Assembly: GCA_030847615.1 (NCBI GenBank)
Contig: JAUMIR010000011.1
Span: 37,555,001 to 37,619,000, forward strand
Direction of reading: 5' to 3'
Source: Gambelia wislizenii
Taxonomy: Eukaryota > Chordata > Lepidosauria > Squamata > Crotaphytidae
DNA length: 64,000 bases
The notes under the pieces: generated by a model
The model's database searches: none
Told to the model about the DNA's origin: nothing
The model's input: only the letters and a program-made list of their open reading frames with translations
Part shown: positions 21,451 through 32,596 of the stretch, piece by piece
Layout of the letters: the number at the start of each line of letters is the position of its first letter
Numbering within the stretch: the first letter of the stretch is position 1
Position numbers and translations under genes: made by a program

Positions 21451-22190
21451 GATTGTGGCTGAGCAGACATTCTCCACCTAGCCATCTGGTTGGGGACAAT
21501 CAAAACAGAGTTCCAACACATCCAGAAGGTACTGTTGCAGAAATCATGGAACAGCAGACCCACGGATTGGAAAGTGAGTTTTATTACACCGGTGGGCCTG
21601 ACTGGAATATCTTCCAAAGAGTCAGAACCCAGAGCTGTAGTTACAAAATACTTTTATACAGTGATGACAAGTATGCAAAAAGCCATTCCCTCCTCCTTCT
21701 CTCTGGTGTCTTTGGTGTCAGCAATTTCTCTTCCTTGAAACAATTGTTGATAGTTCAAGGCAAGATAAGTTAGGAACATTTGGGTACAGTTCGACCGCTA
21801 TTAGAGAAAGAATTTGTTTACATCAGCATATCATATGTTTCTGTAACATAGAGTTGATTAGTAAAGAACATTGACTAGGCCTGAGAGTTAAAGGAAAAAG
21901 ACTTTGCAGAGTCCCAGAGTCTCATGGGCTATCTAGTCTGACTCCAAATAGTGACTGTAAGGTGACAGCAATCAGCAAATATACATTAGAGTCGAAATGG
22001 CTACTACAGTACCAGGTTGAGAAGGTTTCTCCAAAACCTTAGTCACCACCCACATCCACCCTGAGAATAGAAGAAGGGGCAGAATTGGGAAGGAGGAGAC
22101 TTCCGCTCTCACCCTTTCTGACTATTCTACTGGTAAATCCATCTCATTGCATGTAGAAAGCGAGGAATGGGTTAATCTTGAAGCTTTCCC
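21451..22190. other. Spacer, nothing recognised
   Basis: Frames of 82 and 153 codons begin in CR1 sequence or overlap each other and have no domain. No other features. Confidence 0.35.
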
Positions 22191-22236
22191 CACAAGGTCA
22201 CCATAAGTCAGAGTTGTCTTGAAGGTGCATAACAGC
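22191..22236 (+). mobile_element. Type I Sauria SINE, 3' tail only
   Basis: The block ccccacaaggtcaccataag followed by tcagagttgtcttgaaggtg and cataacagcac is the 3' end of the type I SINE. The rest is absent. Confidence 0.6.
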
Positions 22237-22417
22237 ACAAAAATAACAGGGATTGACACTTGAAGGGACACTTTATTTTTGACACAAGGAAGCATTTAAA
22301 AAAAAAAACACACCAGCATGCCCCTTGCATTCTAATGTGCTGCAATCCAATATACAAACTCAGGACTCTACCAGTTTATTCTGTGGAAAGTGTATACAAT
22401 GTTGGATGGTGACTTCC

Positions 22418-22560
22418 ATATCAAAGGGTCAGTAACTCCACTCAGGCTTTAATCTGAACTTCATGGAGCTATCCAACGTACTGAACACTCCTGTATTCCA
22501 AATAGATCCAACCGTTTGAATAGCTCCTTTAAAAGTTCAGGCTAAAATCCGGAACTTTAG
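22418..22560. mobile_element. Family F foldback element
   Basis: Arms: agtaactccactcaggcttt, aatctgaacttcatggagct, atccaacgtactgaac on the left, and tagctcctttaaaagttcag, gctaaaatccgg on the right. The arms are imperfect reverse complements and share the family core with the copies at 28.4, 33.25, 38.7, 47.6 and 48.65 kb. Confidence 0.55.
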
Positions 22561-23890
22561 CCATACCACTATTATGGGAGCCAACAGTGATTAAAGGTCA
22601 GGGTTTGTGTTACCAAGGGGGCTGGGAGAAACTGTACCAAAAAAAAAGCAAGCTGCTTGAGCCAAACATTGTCACCTGAAAGCAATTTTGTTGAAAGCAA
22701 AAGCTTGCAAGACCTGGGAGGGTGTGACTATATGAAATGGCCTCAAAAATTGCCAAAAAAGTCCATACCAGAAAGGCTAATCATTCCCCAAGAACAAGAA
22801 CACCTGCCAGGAATGGAAGAAATATGGGATCTTTGAAGATACCCACAGAGAGACACTGATTTCAGAAACGGCACTAAAAAAAGATTACAGTGTGTACTAT
22901 CAAAATTAAGAATGCAGCCACAGCGATAAACCAAGGCAGTAAATATAAAAGTGGCTAATGCAATTCAGAGGGTGAAGGGAATAAGAATGAATTATGGTGC
23001 CCAGTTTGGCTCACTCTGTTCCTTCCAGTGGAGAGCCAAGGTGCCACAGAAATGTCATGTCAATAAGGGGATGAGTCAGACCTTATATATTAGGGCAGAA
23101 CCTAGAGATATTTATTCCCATTCATTGGTTGTGATGTTTGTTGAGTAAACTGTTCTGTTGCAGTACTGAAAAATAACTTGTTGCATTCTTCATTACTTTT
23201 CGGCTCCTTAAAAAAATAGAATTGGTAAGAGATTGACACAAATCTTGGGAAATGCCTTAAAAATGACCTTTAAGTGCAGCTTTTTTAAAAAATCTAGAAA
23301 AGATTTCTTCTTATGCCAACAAGGGGATTGCATTCCCATTTGCTTCAATTACTTTTGAAATGCAACTTTTGTTTCCTTCTCTTTGAAAAAAAAAACAAAA
23401 CAGTAGCTTATTGCAGGTAGCTTGGTTGCTTGCAACCCATTTCTCCCGAGGTCTGCTTAAGGTCAAGATCCTATAAACAATTTTAGTACACCATAAATAT
23501 TTGCCACCATAGCTAGGCTGGCCATTACAGCTGTGCAATGGGCCTCACACAGCTTTGAGACTACCCGCTGTACAAAAGTCAACCATCTCCACAGCCACCC
23601 AGTCAAAAGCACAAGAGAGGGCTGTGTGTTTGATGGCACTAGGGACTGCAGTTAGGCAGCATCTAAGGAAGTGCAACTGTTTGTGCAATGATTAATGCTC
23701 TAGAGTCATGCTCCAGCAAGATTCCAGGAACGTGCAATCCGGACAGTGGACATCCATCTACTCCTGTGCCCAACGGTGGCCTGTAGCTTCCATGTAACAG
23801 CCAACTCTGCCATCAAGTCAATCTTGACTTATAGCAAACCAGTGAATGAGACAAGGTCACCCATTTATCAATAGCTCTCTTCAGTTCTAG
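22561..23890. other. Spacer; repeat fragment at the right end
   Basis: No gene. At 23805-23885 lies a fragment (ctgccatcaagtcaatcttg, acttatagcaaaccagtgaa) of a dispersed sequence also seen near 11.30 kb. It directly precedes the zinc-finger LINE. Several frames of 60-75 codons lack support. Confidence 0.4.
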
Positions 23891-24318
23891 GATGGAAGAC
23901 CATCGTCTCCCAAAAATAGTACTCTATGGTGAACTCACCATGGGTCAGCGTAAGAGGGGTGCTCCAAAAAAGCGATACAAGGACTCCCTGAAACAACATC
24001 TCAGGTTCGGCCAAATTGATCACCAACAGTGGTCCGCCCTGGCCTCACCTCGGGAGGCATGGAGATGGAGACGCACTATCCACAATGCTGCAGCCTCATT
24101 TGAGAACTCATGCCGAACAAGTCTTGAAGAGAAACGACAACGCAGAAAGAATCACAACCCGGAAACATCACCCAAGGAGACCTTCTGCTGTGCTTTCTGC
24201 AACCGGACTTGTTTATCTCGGATTGGCCTTTTTAGTCATCAGCGCGCTTGCAGAAAGCGCGGGATGAGTCCTTCCTGAATCTTCATTTGCGAAGAAAAGC
24301 CAGAGAGAGAGAGAGCCT
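23889..24318 (+). mobile_element. Zinc-finger non-LTR retrotransposon, 3' end (copy 2)
   Basis: An open 128-codon frame (23892-24278) begins MEDHRLPKIVLYGEL and contains QRKRGAPKKRYKDSLKQHL, a basic segment typical of the region after the reverse transcriptase in non-LTR elements. It ends with a CCHC zinc finger (C-x2-C-x12-H-x3-C around CAFCNRTCLSRIGLFSHQRA) and MSPS-stop. The 3' UTR ends in a (GA)n tail. No endonuclease or transcriptase is present, so it is 5' truncated and not autonomous. The apparent start ATG is only an internal Met. It carries a 6-bp duplication (WRWR) absent from the 37.6-kb copy. The clade is not certain. Confidence 0.85.
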
Positions 24319-24659
24319 TCAGTTCTTGCAAACCAAAGGCTATGGCTTCCTTGATTAAGTCAAATCACCTGTAATGAGGTCTCCCTCTTTCTACCTTATC
24401 AAGGATTATTGTCTTTTCTAATGAGTCACGTTGTTTCATGATATGTCTAAAGAATAACAGTTTCAGTTTAGTCATCTTGGCTTCTAGGGAGAGTTCAGGC
24501 TTGATTTGCTCTTGGACCCGTTCATTTCTCCTTTTAGCAGTCCACAGGATCTATAGAACTATCCTCCAGCAACACAATTCAAATAAGTTGATTCTCTTCC
24601 TATCCACTTTCGTTGCTGTCTAGTTTTCACAATTACACACAGAAGTCAAAAATACAGTG
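24319..24659. other. Spacer, nothing recognised
   Basis: Resembles weakly the flank at 23.81 kb (ctaccttatcaaggattatt). No gene or clear repeat boundary. Confidence 0.3.
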
Positions 24660-25260
24660 GCATGGATAATCAATCATGGGCCAGGATTCAGACTCGGATT
24701 CTGAGTCTGAAGAAAAGTCTGAAGAAGAGACTCATGCAGCTCTCCCAGTTGAAGAGTGGCCTCAGCCTGAGGAGGAAGAGAGCCAGGACTCGCCTGCAGC
24801 TAACCTGGCAGAGGACACAGCTGGGGAGGCAGCACAACCCCCAAGTCCATGGACCTAGCGTGTGGAGTGGAGAGCAAAGCAATGACACTCAATGAGGCTC
24901 CTTCCCAAGCAGCAGAGGAGGTGCTCCTGATTGGAGCCAGCTGACGCCAGCCCATTTAAGAGCCAACTCTGCCTAGGGCTGGTTGCTGAAAGCAACTTGT
25001 CTGCTTTCTGGTTGGCATTCTTGTTTCGTGACTTCTGTGACTCTGACCCCAGACTGTTTGACAACTCTTGCTGGATTCTTTGACCCTAGACTGCTTGACC
25101 ATGCTGCTTGTTTCCCCGAACCTGGACCGGCCTTGACTATGCTTTTGTCAAACAGACTCCCACAGGCAAGGGGACTTTCTGAGCTCCCTTGCTATATACT
25201 ACCCTTGCCTGAAATATCTCAGAAATTCAAGCTAAAGGCTTCCTTCCTTGCTTGTTCTGC
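24660..25260 (+). mobile_element. Possible LTR-element remnant with a short acidic frame
   Basis: A frame at 24676-24858 (60 codons) is very rich in D, E and S (DSDSDSESEEKSEEE near its start) and ends in a Pro-rich stretch. Downstream is agcccatttaagagccaact, a possible TATA-like box, then repeated ctagactgcttgacc and ctgtttgacaactcttgctgg units. Such organisation occurs around Gypsy-type LTRs of reptiles, but no primer site, polypurine tract or terminal pair was found. It may equally be an unnamed repeat. Confidence 0.3.
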
Positions 25261-25360
25261 AAATGTTTGTGAGCCAAACCAGAACACAATCCTGACTTTG
25301 GTATTCAGTGTTGAGTTGAACTCTATTCCCATCCCAAAATAGGTTCAGCACCCTGAACAA

Positions 25361-25524
25361 TTTCAAGTCCACTCCACCTTATGGCAACCTTCCTCTTTGC
25401 CTTTCTCTGAGGCTGAGAATGTGTGACTTGCCCAAGGTCACCCAATGGGTTTCCACGGCTGAGTAGGGATTCAATCTCTGGCCTCTCAGAATTGTAATCC
25501 AACACTCCAACCAACACCACAGTG
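25361..25524 (-). mobile_element. Type I Sauria SINE, reverse
   Basis: Read on the minus strand it gives the SINE order: tgttggagtgttggattaca, agggattcaatctctggcc (B-box reversed), gacttgcccaaggtcaccca and the 3' acttgaa end. Moderately diverged. Confidence 0.82.
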
Positions 25525-28433
25525 GATCTCAAGTAGTCTGATCGAACTTCAGACTAATCCCCAAAGCAAACTCACAGCCCCACTGAGATAGAAACTATGC
25601 TGTCTGAACACAGAATGTGCCTCACCTCCACCCTCCCCACCAAGAAAAGTCAAAGAGATGTCTATCAGAGGTCAACCACATGCTTCTGAATGGAGAAGCA
25701 CTCAAGTTCAAGACTCAACAGAATCTTGAGGGGAAAAAAAAAAGAGGGTGTTAAAAGAAGGGGTGGAAGACCTATCTCTTTCTGGCCAATGCTGTGGAGA
25801 TTTGCTGCCAGACAGAGCCAGTAAAACTGGGATAGAGCTGGCCTGATGACATGATTCTGCCATAGGGCAGCTTCATGTGCTGATAAATATTTGGCCAGGT
25901 TCCATTACTAAGGAGCAGACCACTTGCTCTGCATGTAGAACAATCCCCCAGTTCACTTCCTTCTATCTCCAGTTTTAAAAACACCTGAAAAGGTTGTGAG
26001 GCTGGTGAATGTATTCATTGTAACCATCAACTTCCAATGACCTGCACTCCCAAAGAGAAAAACCATGGTAGGATCGGGAGGGTCAAGGTAGCCCTTTCAA
26101 GTTGCCCATGAAATAATTCACCATGCCTGTTACAGGATGTGAAGCGATTACCCCTGTGACCTTCAGGAAGGTAAAAGAAAAGTGGAAAAGATTGGTTTTT
26201 ATTCCTTTCTAAACAAAACCAGTAAAGACGCCCATCTGTCTGCTTCCTCCATGGATGCATTGTGCAGATCAGAAAAAAATAAATGAAAGGAGCAGGAACA
26301 CTGTAAGTTTCCTCTAGAGAAAATGCTCGCTATCCGTTGAAATCCTATTCCCCCACCCTCCTCTTTCACTCTCTCGCTCTGTGCTGTACTAAAATCTTGG
26401 GCGTTCAGCTGGGATTTGGCACAGCACTTCTATTAATTAACCAGAGAGATGATAACAAGGTTTAGATAATGGGTTCGCTCAGTCTCGGAGACCAGCAGAG
26501 ACACCCTGCAAAAGCAGAGCAGATTTCAATCCCTCGGCATTTGGCAAGCAAAGCTCTCTCCACTTCACTTTCGGCAGATTCACAGGCTCTTGCTGTGTCT
26601 TGCCTGGAGAAAGAACTTCTAAATCTTCCAAGGTTGACATACTGATATCAGATCCCCACCATTGTGCCAAAAATGTTCTGTGTCCCTCTCTCTGTCTCTT
26701 CAATGTGCACGCACAGACACTCCCCCCATAATTCACATTTGTTTAGCCCTCAGGTAACTATGGCTACATCAAGTCATCTTCCATTCCCTTACTAATACTT
26801 GTCAAGAGCTGTCATTTCCTCGGCCCCATGGCAGAATCCCATGGCTTGGTAACCATGGAAATTGGTCTCCAGGAAAATCAAGCTGGATCGGTCAACCTGT
26901 CTCTTTCCAAACCCATCACCGGTCTCTTGTGAACACTTGCTGGGATCTTTATGCAGACTTTATGCACAGACCTCTGCTTTCACCTGCACAGAACTTGATC
27001 CATCCCCAGACAGAGTTGACTCAAGTTGCATGACCCAGAGACAGAGCACGCACTGCTCCATCTCCAGGAAGGATCACAGCTGTCAACGAAACCCTGGGGA
27101 GATACTGCCTGACACAGATCAGTCAATATTTGGCTAGATTGCAGGTGGGGAATGCATGGACATCCAGATGTTCTGGTTGTCCTGGCTGACAATGTGCCAG
27201 TGAGTTAGGTAGATCTAACTCCAACTTACAGCTGTGTAACTCACTTTTTTCTTACTGTGGAAGTTGGAAATTTCTGTCTGCACCATCCATTAACCAAAAT
27301 ACCTTTTAAACCCATCTATTTCATGTTAGCCACCCAAACACAGCCGTATAGTAGTGGGTGGAGAGTTAGAGGATGTTTGAGAAGTATCTGACTATGTCCC
27401 TAGGCTGGAATGTGGTATGGGACTTAAGTCTTCAGAAGTGGACTTACAGTATGTGTGTGAAAAATAGAACTGAGTAATTTCATAATGCCTGTATTTACCT
27501 AGAGGCTCCTGTGACATTACTGCATAGAGGTGTCCATCGTGTGAGGGTAGCCAGTGGTGTGGCTGAAACACAATGGCTTGATGTACAACAGGTTTTGATG
27601 CACATTGAAAATGCTTCCTGATGTGCACCAAGGCAGCAGCTTGGAAGTGTTAGAGCACAACAGGAGCACCCGGTATGCATCAGACGTGGCCAATGCACAT
27701 TAGAAGTGCTTGGCGCATGTTGGAACACTCTTGCCCAGAAGTACATCTTCACAATTCACTAATAGGGTTTTGTTGTATTTCTGCAATGTAGCTATGGATC
27801 CATAAAGTCGCAAAGCATAGACAGTGATGTAGGATCTCAGCTTGAAACTTACTGAACATCAGACCAAAACCCCCAAAGCCAACAAACTAGCTGGAAGGGA
27901 TTTTGCCTCCTAGAAAACACTTGTAGCAAAGTACGTAGGGGTGCTCTGCGTGCATATTAGCTTCTTAAGCCCCCATGAACTTCTGCAATACTGTTCCCAT
28001 GGCTTGGAGGAAAAGAAGAAAGAAGCGGGGGAAAGAAAGCAATGAGTGTTCAGCATAGCATTTGGAGAACTTCCAGTATTTGTACAGCACAAAGAAAATA
28101 TAAATTAAAAAGCAAAGGATGGTGAAACCTGCCGAGACAGATTACTTAAGAAAACAGAAAAATGCAAAGCTTAGCTAAGGAAAGCAAAATTCACATTGAA
28201 ATGGAATGCTTGAAAGTGGTAAAGCTGAAAGAGGGGGAGTCAGTAGTGAAACTGGAGATGGTTGTTTCACTCTGGAATCTGGAGGTGGTGGGGTGGCATG
28301 GGGTCTTCATCCAGATTCCAGTATTTAACCCTTGTCAGTCACCAGAGCTTTGAGAGGGTACTTAGAGAAAGATGTGCCTTAGATGAGGGTACCATGTAGG
28401 CTGCAATACTTTCCTGAGGAGTAACAGTTGGTT
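25525..28433. other. Long spacer; candidate regulatory block at 26385-26475
   Basis: No gene, SINE or LINE was recognised in 2.9 kb, the longest clean stretch of the window. At 26385-26475 a complex segment has attaattaacc, gatgataacaagg and ttagataatggg (GATA-like sites), typical of conserved non-coding DNA, but this is untested. At 27490-27735 there are many TGTGCA and CAATG words resembling the foldback interior at 7.0 kb. Frames of 60-91 codons have no domain. Confidence 0.35.
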
Positions 28434-28644
28434 GAGTCCATGTCAGGGGCGTGGTGAAACAGCCATGGGCTTTATTGCTGACTTTAAAGGACCTATCCAA
28501 GGTGCTGAACCCTACCCCCTCCTAAATAGCTTCAGCACCTTGGCTGGCACCTGACTTTTATTCCTGGAGATATTCAAAGGGTTGAACCTAATTTGGGGAC
28601 AGGCTGTAGCACCATGGAAAACTCCTTTCAATTCAGCAATAAAG
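28434..28644. mobile_element. Family F foldback element
   Basis: The left arm starts gtccatgtcaggggcgtggt and continues tgactttaaaggacctatcc, aaggtgctgaaccctacccc. The mirrored part is atagcttcagcaccttgg and, farther right, actcctttcaattcagcaat. The arms are imperfect. It adjoins the Penelope-like unit on the right. Confidence 0.55.
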
Positions 28645-29363
28645 CCCAGACCAATTTGAAGTCGAAGGCTTTCATGGCCAGCATCCATAGATTTTCCTTG
28701 TTTTTTTTTCCCGGGCTGTGAGGCCATGTCCTGGAAGAGTTTATTCCTGATGTTTCACCTGCATCTGTGGCTGGCATCTTCAGAGAATGGTTGGGTAGGA
28801 GTCTGGGTGGGGGATTAAATACTGTGAGTCCCTGTTGGAGAAGATATGTAAATTTGTGTATTTGAATGGCTAGTTCCTGGGGGGGGGGAGATATGCAAGG
28901 AGGATTAGTGTCTGTTTGGCTAATGTTTCGTTGATGGTCCATTATCTGCTGAAAATCCCCCTGTCCCTGGGTGGAGTCCTGAAAAACACTAAAATCAAAA
29001 CTCAACACTTGCAAATGAACTCCACCCAGGGAGAGGGGGATTTCCAGCAGATAATGGACCATCAACCAACCATTAGCCAAACAGACACTAATCCTCCTTG
29101 CATATCTCCACCCAGAAACTAACCATTCAAATACATAAATTTACATATCCTCCCCAACAGGGGTTCACAGTATATAAACCCCACACCCACTCCTACCCAA
29201 CCATTCTCTGAAGATGCCAGCCACCGATGCAGGCAAAACATTATTATTATTGTTATTATTATTATTTATACCCCGCCCCTCTGTTAAAACAATCGGGGTG
29301 GAAAACATCAGAAATAAACTCTTCCAGAACATGGCCTCACAGCCCAGCAAACCCAGACAAATT
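28645..29363. mobile_element. Penelope-like inverted terminal units with 12-bp flanking repeats
   Basis: The left half (28657-28980) reads on the minus strand and the right half (29010-29350) on the plus strand: ggaagagtttattcctgatg, cacctgcatctgtggctggc, atcttcagagaatggttg on the left versus ccattctctgaagatgccag, ccaccgatgcaggcaaaaca on the right. A central pair agggggatttccagcagata / tatctgctgaaaatccccct is also inverted. Flanks cccagaccaatt (28645-28656) and cccagacaaatt (29352-29363) match 11 of 12, consistent with a target duplication. A reverse L2 tail interrupts the right half at 29245-29303. A 150-codon frame here is a by-product. Confidence 0.58.
29245..29303 (-). mobile_element. L2-type 3' tail, reverse, inserted in the Penelope-like unit
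   Basis: A run of ATT units followed by tataccccgcccctctgtta and aaacaatcggggtgg is the reverse of the L2 3' terminus. The Penelope-like sequence resumes right after it with aaaacatcagaaataaactc. Confidence 0.7.
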
Positions 29364-29419
29364 CGTGCACCTCTGATATAGAAGCAACCAGCTGCCATTG
29401 TCCAGTGAGCCACACCAGG

Positions 29420-29600
29420 GCAATCCCTGCCGACTAAGCTGTCCTAGGCCGAGGAGCAGCAAGTGCTAAGAAGGACAGGCTTTAGTAGGGTGAAGCGGTC
29501 ACAGGGGACTCAGTCCAGCCCAGGCCACACACAAGTAGCTCAGAGAGTTCTCAAAAAATGAGGGGAGGTGCACAGTAACACAACATCTTATCCAATCCAA
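29420..29600. repeat. Unclassified repeat segment shared with 45.33-45.44 kb
   Basis: Shared words include gcaagtg, gactcagtccagcccaggcc, acacacaagtagctcagag and gaggggaggtgcacagtaa. The 45.4-kb match reads cagtccagtccaggtcaaac, acaaataacc and gaagagaggtgcagcggtaa. A weaker match starts near 52.15 kb. This may be part of an LTR-type element, which is unresolved. Confidence 0.35.
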
Positions 29601-29744
29601 AATCAGTTACAGGAAGATGCATTTATGATAAGTTCTCTGCTTATCAGAGGGTAAGACCCAGAGGATAAGACCAGGTCTAATGGTATAAAGTTACAGGAGG
29701 ATAGATTCTGAGTGAATATTAGAAGGAACCAATGGAGCCAATTG

Positions 29745-29894
29745 CCTAGACTGGTGGTGAGGGCTCCTTCTCTGGACATCTTCAGAAAGAGGCTGGACAA
29801 CTACCTGTCTGGGATGCTTTAACTGGATATTCTGCACTGAGTAGGGGCTTGGACTCAATAGACAATGAGCACTCTTCCAGCTCTAGGATTCTAT
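29745..29894 (+). mobile_element. CR1 LINE 3' end, short
   Basis: The sequence ctccttctctggacatcttc, agaaagaggctggacaacta and cttccagctctaggattcta matches the CR1 C-terminus and 3' end in sense orientation, from an older, diverged copy. Confidence 0.72.
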
Positions 29895-31399
29895 AAGCAA
29901 AGACAAAAGGAGACGGTGAAGAGACATTAGAAGTGCCCAGTCTCCACCCAGTTTTCAGAAGAAGCAGCTGGCCACGCCAACCTGACCAAAGACAGAAAGT
30001 AATAAAGCCGAGCAAGTGGTACCAAGGAAAAGTGATACCAGTTTGACATCACAAAAACAGCGCACTATGAGAAGTCACAAAAGAGAAGAAGCCAGAAAGA
30101 AACAAGGAAACCCTGAATCAGAAAAGAGATACAGCCTGGGGAAATGTGTTACTTGTTTTTTAAGTCTCTGCTTTCTTCTAACCCAAGCACTCAAGTCTAC
30201 AGATAGCTGCTTTTTTTTAAGATAACCACAACAATTTCAACCATGGTGCTTGCATTGGCACAACTAAAAAGTGGGTTCCAACAGGGAAACCTGGAGACAT
30301 GCCAACCACTTCATCTTCTCAATTCAAAGGCAGCCTTGCAAAAGACAACTCCCATCTCATTCCTGACCCATAAGTGAACAGGAAACAAACTTCCACAAAA
30401 CGTTCATTCAAGCATCAAGGTATTTCTAATCCATGCAGAATTTTTAATCCCAACTGTTTTGCTCATCAGTTTGGAAAGCAAAAGCCTGATTTGGAACAGC
30501 CATAGGATAATTGAAATGAAAAGCATTCGTATTATTACTTTTTAAACCAATTTAGCAGTACAGTCATAGGTGTATTTAAAACCAAATCCCAGGGAGTTCA
30601 ACAGGAGACATTCTTAGATAAGAACGTAAAGGAGATGCAAGCAAATTACATTCAATTGTTACCTTATGTTTGCACTCAAAAGCTGGGCCTCCAAACAACA
30701 CATTTGAAGCTCTAAGTCCTTATAAGCTTTAAAACTATGCCAGACATTCTCCACAAATGTATGATTCTCCATTATTTTTTTCTTGAGTACCTTTATTTTC
30801 TGTAGTTACAGATCTTTCACTGACAAAAATAGCGAATTCTTTTTTAAAAAGATGGCTTCAAACACATGACAAATTGCAGCTTCTTTCTGCTTACAGCCAT
30901 TGCACTTTTAGCCGCTTGATGGCCAAAACTGAATAGGCAAAAATCCATCTTGGGAGATAATTAAAGAAATTCAACTGTGAAATGAAACTACCAGCATGGT
31001 ATCTTTTGACTAAAGCCAATAAAACCATCTCTCACTCAGACCTCCCTGCTGAATTCCATACTCAGCAAGGAAAGCTCTGGTCAAAACATGACCATCACAA
31101 TGTTTTAAAACTTCCGTCTAACTTTCAAATCTACATACATTTATAAGCTGGGTAAAGATGTCAGCATTTTTTAAAGCGATTGAAAGAATTCTGCCTGGTT
31201 ACCAAAACACCTTCCACCAATTATATTTGCCTGACCAGTAATTTCCAGGCTATCTCAAAGACCACATCTCCCTATAAGACCTGAATTTTAACATATTTGG
31301 AAGAGGACTTTCTCTCAGTCCCACCACCATCCCTGGCTGCTCCCAGGCTATGGGACTGTCTTCCAAGTGATGTATGTTTGTGTGTATATTTGACTGCGT
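29895..31399. other. Spacer, nothing recognised
   Basis: AT-rich single-copy-looking sequence of 1.5 kb. Frames up to 77 codons without domain. No repeat or RNA gene was seen. Confidence 0.4.
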
Positions 31400-31719
31400 A
31401 TCTCTCTCTGGCCTTTCTTTGCAAACAAGATTCAGGAAGGACTCATCCCGCGCTTTCTGCAAGCGCACTGATGATTAAAAAGGCCAATCTGAGATAAACA
31501 AGTCCGGTTGCAGAAAGCACAGCAGAAGGTCTCCTTGGGTGATGTTTCCGGGTTGTGATTCTTTCTGCGTTGTCGTTTCTCTTCAAGACTTGTTTGGCGT
31601 GAGTTCTCAAATAAGGCTACAGCATTGTGGATAGTGCATCTCCATGCCTCCTGATGTTAGGCCAGGGCGGATCATTGTTGGTGATCAATTTGGCCGAGCC
31701 TGAGATGTTGTTTCAGGGA
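31400..31719 (-). mobile_element. Zinc-finger non-LTR retrotransposon, 3' end (copy 3, reverse)
   Basis: The reverse complement matches the copies at 23.9 and 37.6 kb from the residues around SLKQHL to the (GA)n tail: tctctctctggcctttcttt, gattcaggaaggactcatcc and gtccggttgcagaaagcaca. Small indels break the frame (for example around ctcctgatgttaggccagg), so it is older or more damaged than copies 2 and 4. Confidence 0.83.
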
Positions 31720-32332
31720 TTATATGATTGCATATAATAAATACCCTAAAAGATTAACAGAGAGCTTGCTCAGTCTCCTGTTTAAATATCCTGAGATTCC
31801 AATACTTAAGAAAGTTTAAGTGGACTGCTGATGTTAGCTTTGCCTGGCTGGATTTCACCCTGATCACAGACAGGTTGGATACCCTGGCATCTAGAAGGTG
31901 ATAAAGGGATCCCAGACAGATACAGATTAGCTGACAAATGGCAAAGGATCCCCTCTCCTCCAGTCCCTTGGGAATAATCACAAGAGTTAAGGTGCCCCTC
32001 CCCACAAAGAAATCCAAAATTTTTGCACGAAGTGTTATTTTTCACACAAAACTTCTTTCATGAAAAAAAACATGCAAAAATTTTTTTTGCACCTTAAATT
32101 ATTTGAGAAACTTTTTACAAAAATGTCCCAAACTACTTTAATATATGCAAAATTAGTTGCTTAATGGGAAGAAAGCTTTTGATCATTCTTATTCCCGCAT
32201 TCAGGAATGAAATAATTGAAGACTTACATCCTCAACTCAAGAAGCACAGAGACGAAATCAGAGAAAATGGGGGGTTTGGATTTCTACTCCCAGAATTTTC
32301 CACTCATCCTGACCATCTCTAGACATTTATTT
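31720..32332. other. Spacer, nothing recognised
   Basis: Frames of 79 and 87 codons on the minus strand overlap each other and have no domain. Confidence 0.4.
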
Positions 32333-32334
32333 TA

Positions 32335-32595
32335 CAGTGGGCTCTCCATATCTGTGAGTATAATATCTGGGGATTGGCGCATCCACAGATCATTGCTGCA
32401 TACCTAAAATGGCACTGCCCATACCTAAAATGGCACCACCCTTGCCTAAAATGGTAGTGCCACATACCTAAAATGCTGACACCCATAACTAAAATGGTGG
32501 CACCCATTGATTAATATAGGACTCAACTATCCATGGTTTTGGCTATCCTCGGGGGGTTCCAGAACCAAAGCCACGCAGATACGGAGGGTCCGCTG
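32335..32595. mobile_element. Tigger-like non-autonomous element with internal short repeats
   Basis: TA flanks both ends (32333-32334 and 32596-32597). The left end is cagtgggctctccatatctg and the right end acgcagatacggagggtccg, ctg. The interior holds four to five imperfect tandem units of tacctaaaatggc, a local expansion not seen in the other copies. Confidence 0.78.
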
Positions 32596-32596
32596 T

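Noticed and set aside
23892..24278. Host zinc-finger gene
   Set aside because: The same C-terminus occurs four times here with a shared 3' tail and variable 5' truncation, which is retrotransposon behaviour.
28628..29080. 150-codon reverse frame
   Set aside because: It lies in the Penelope-like terminal palindrome and translates non-coding arm sequence. A mirrored frame exists on the other strand, as expected for an inverted repeat.
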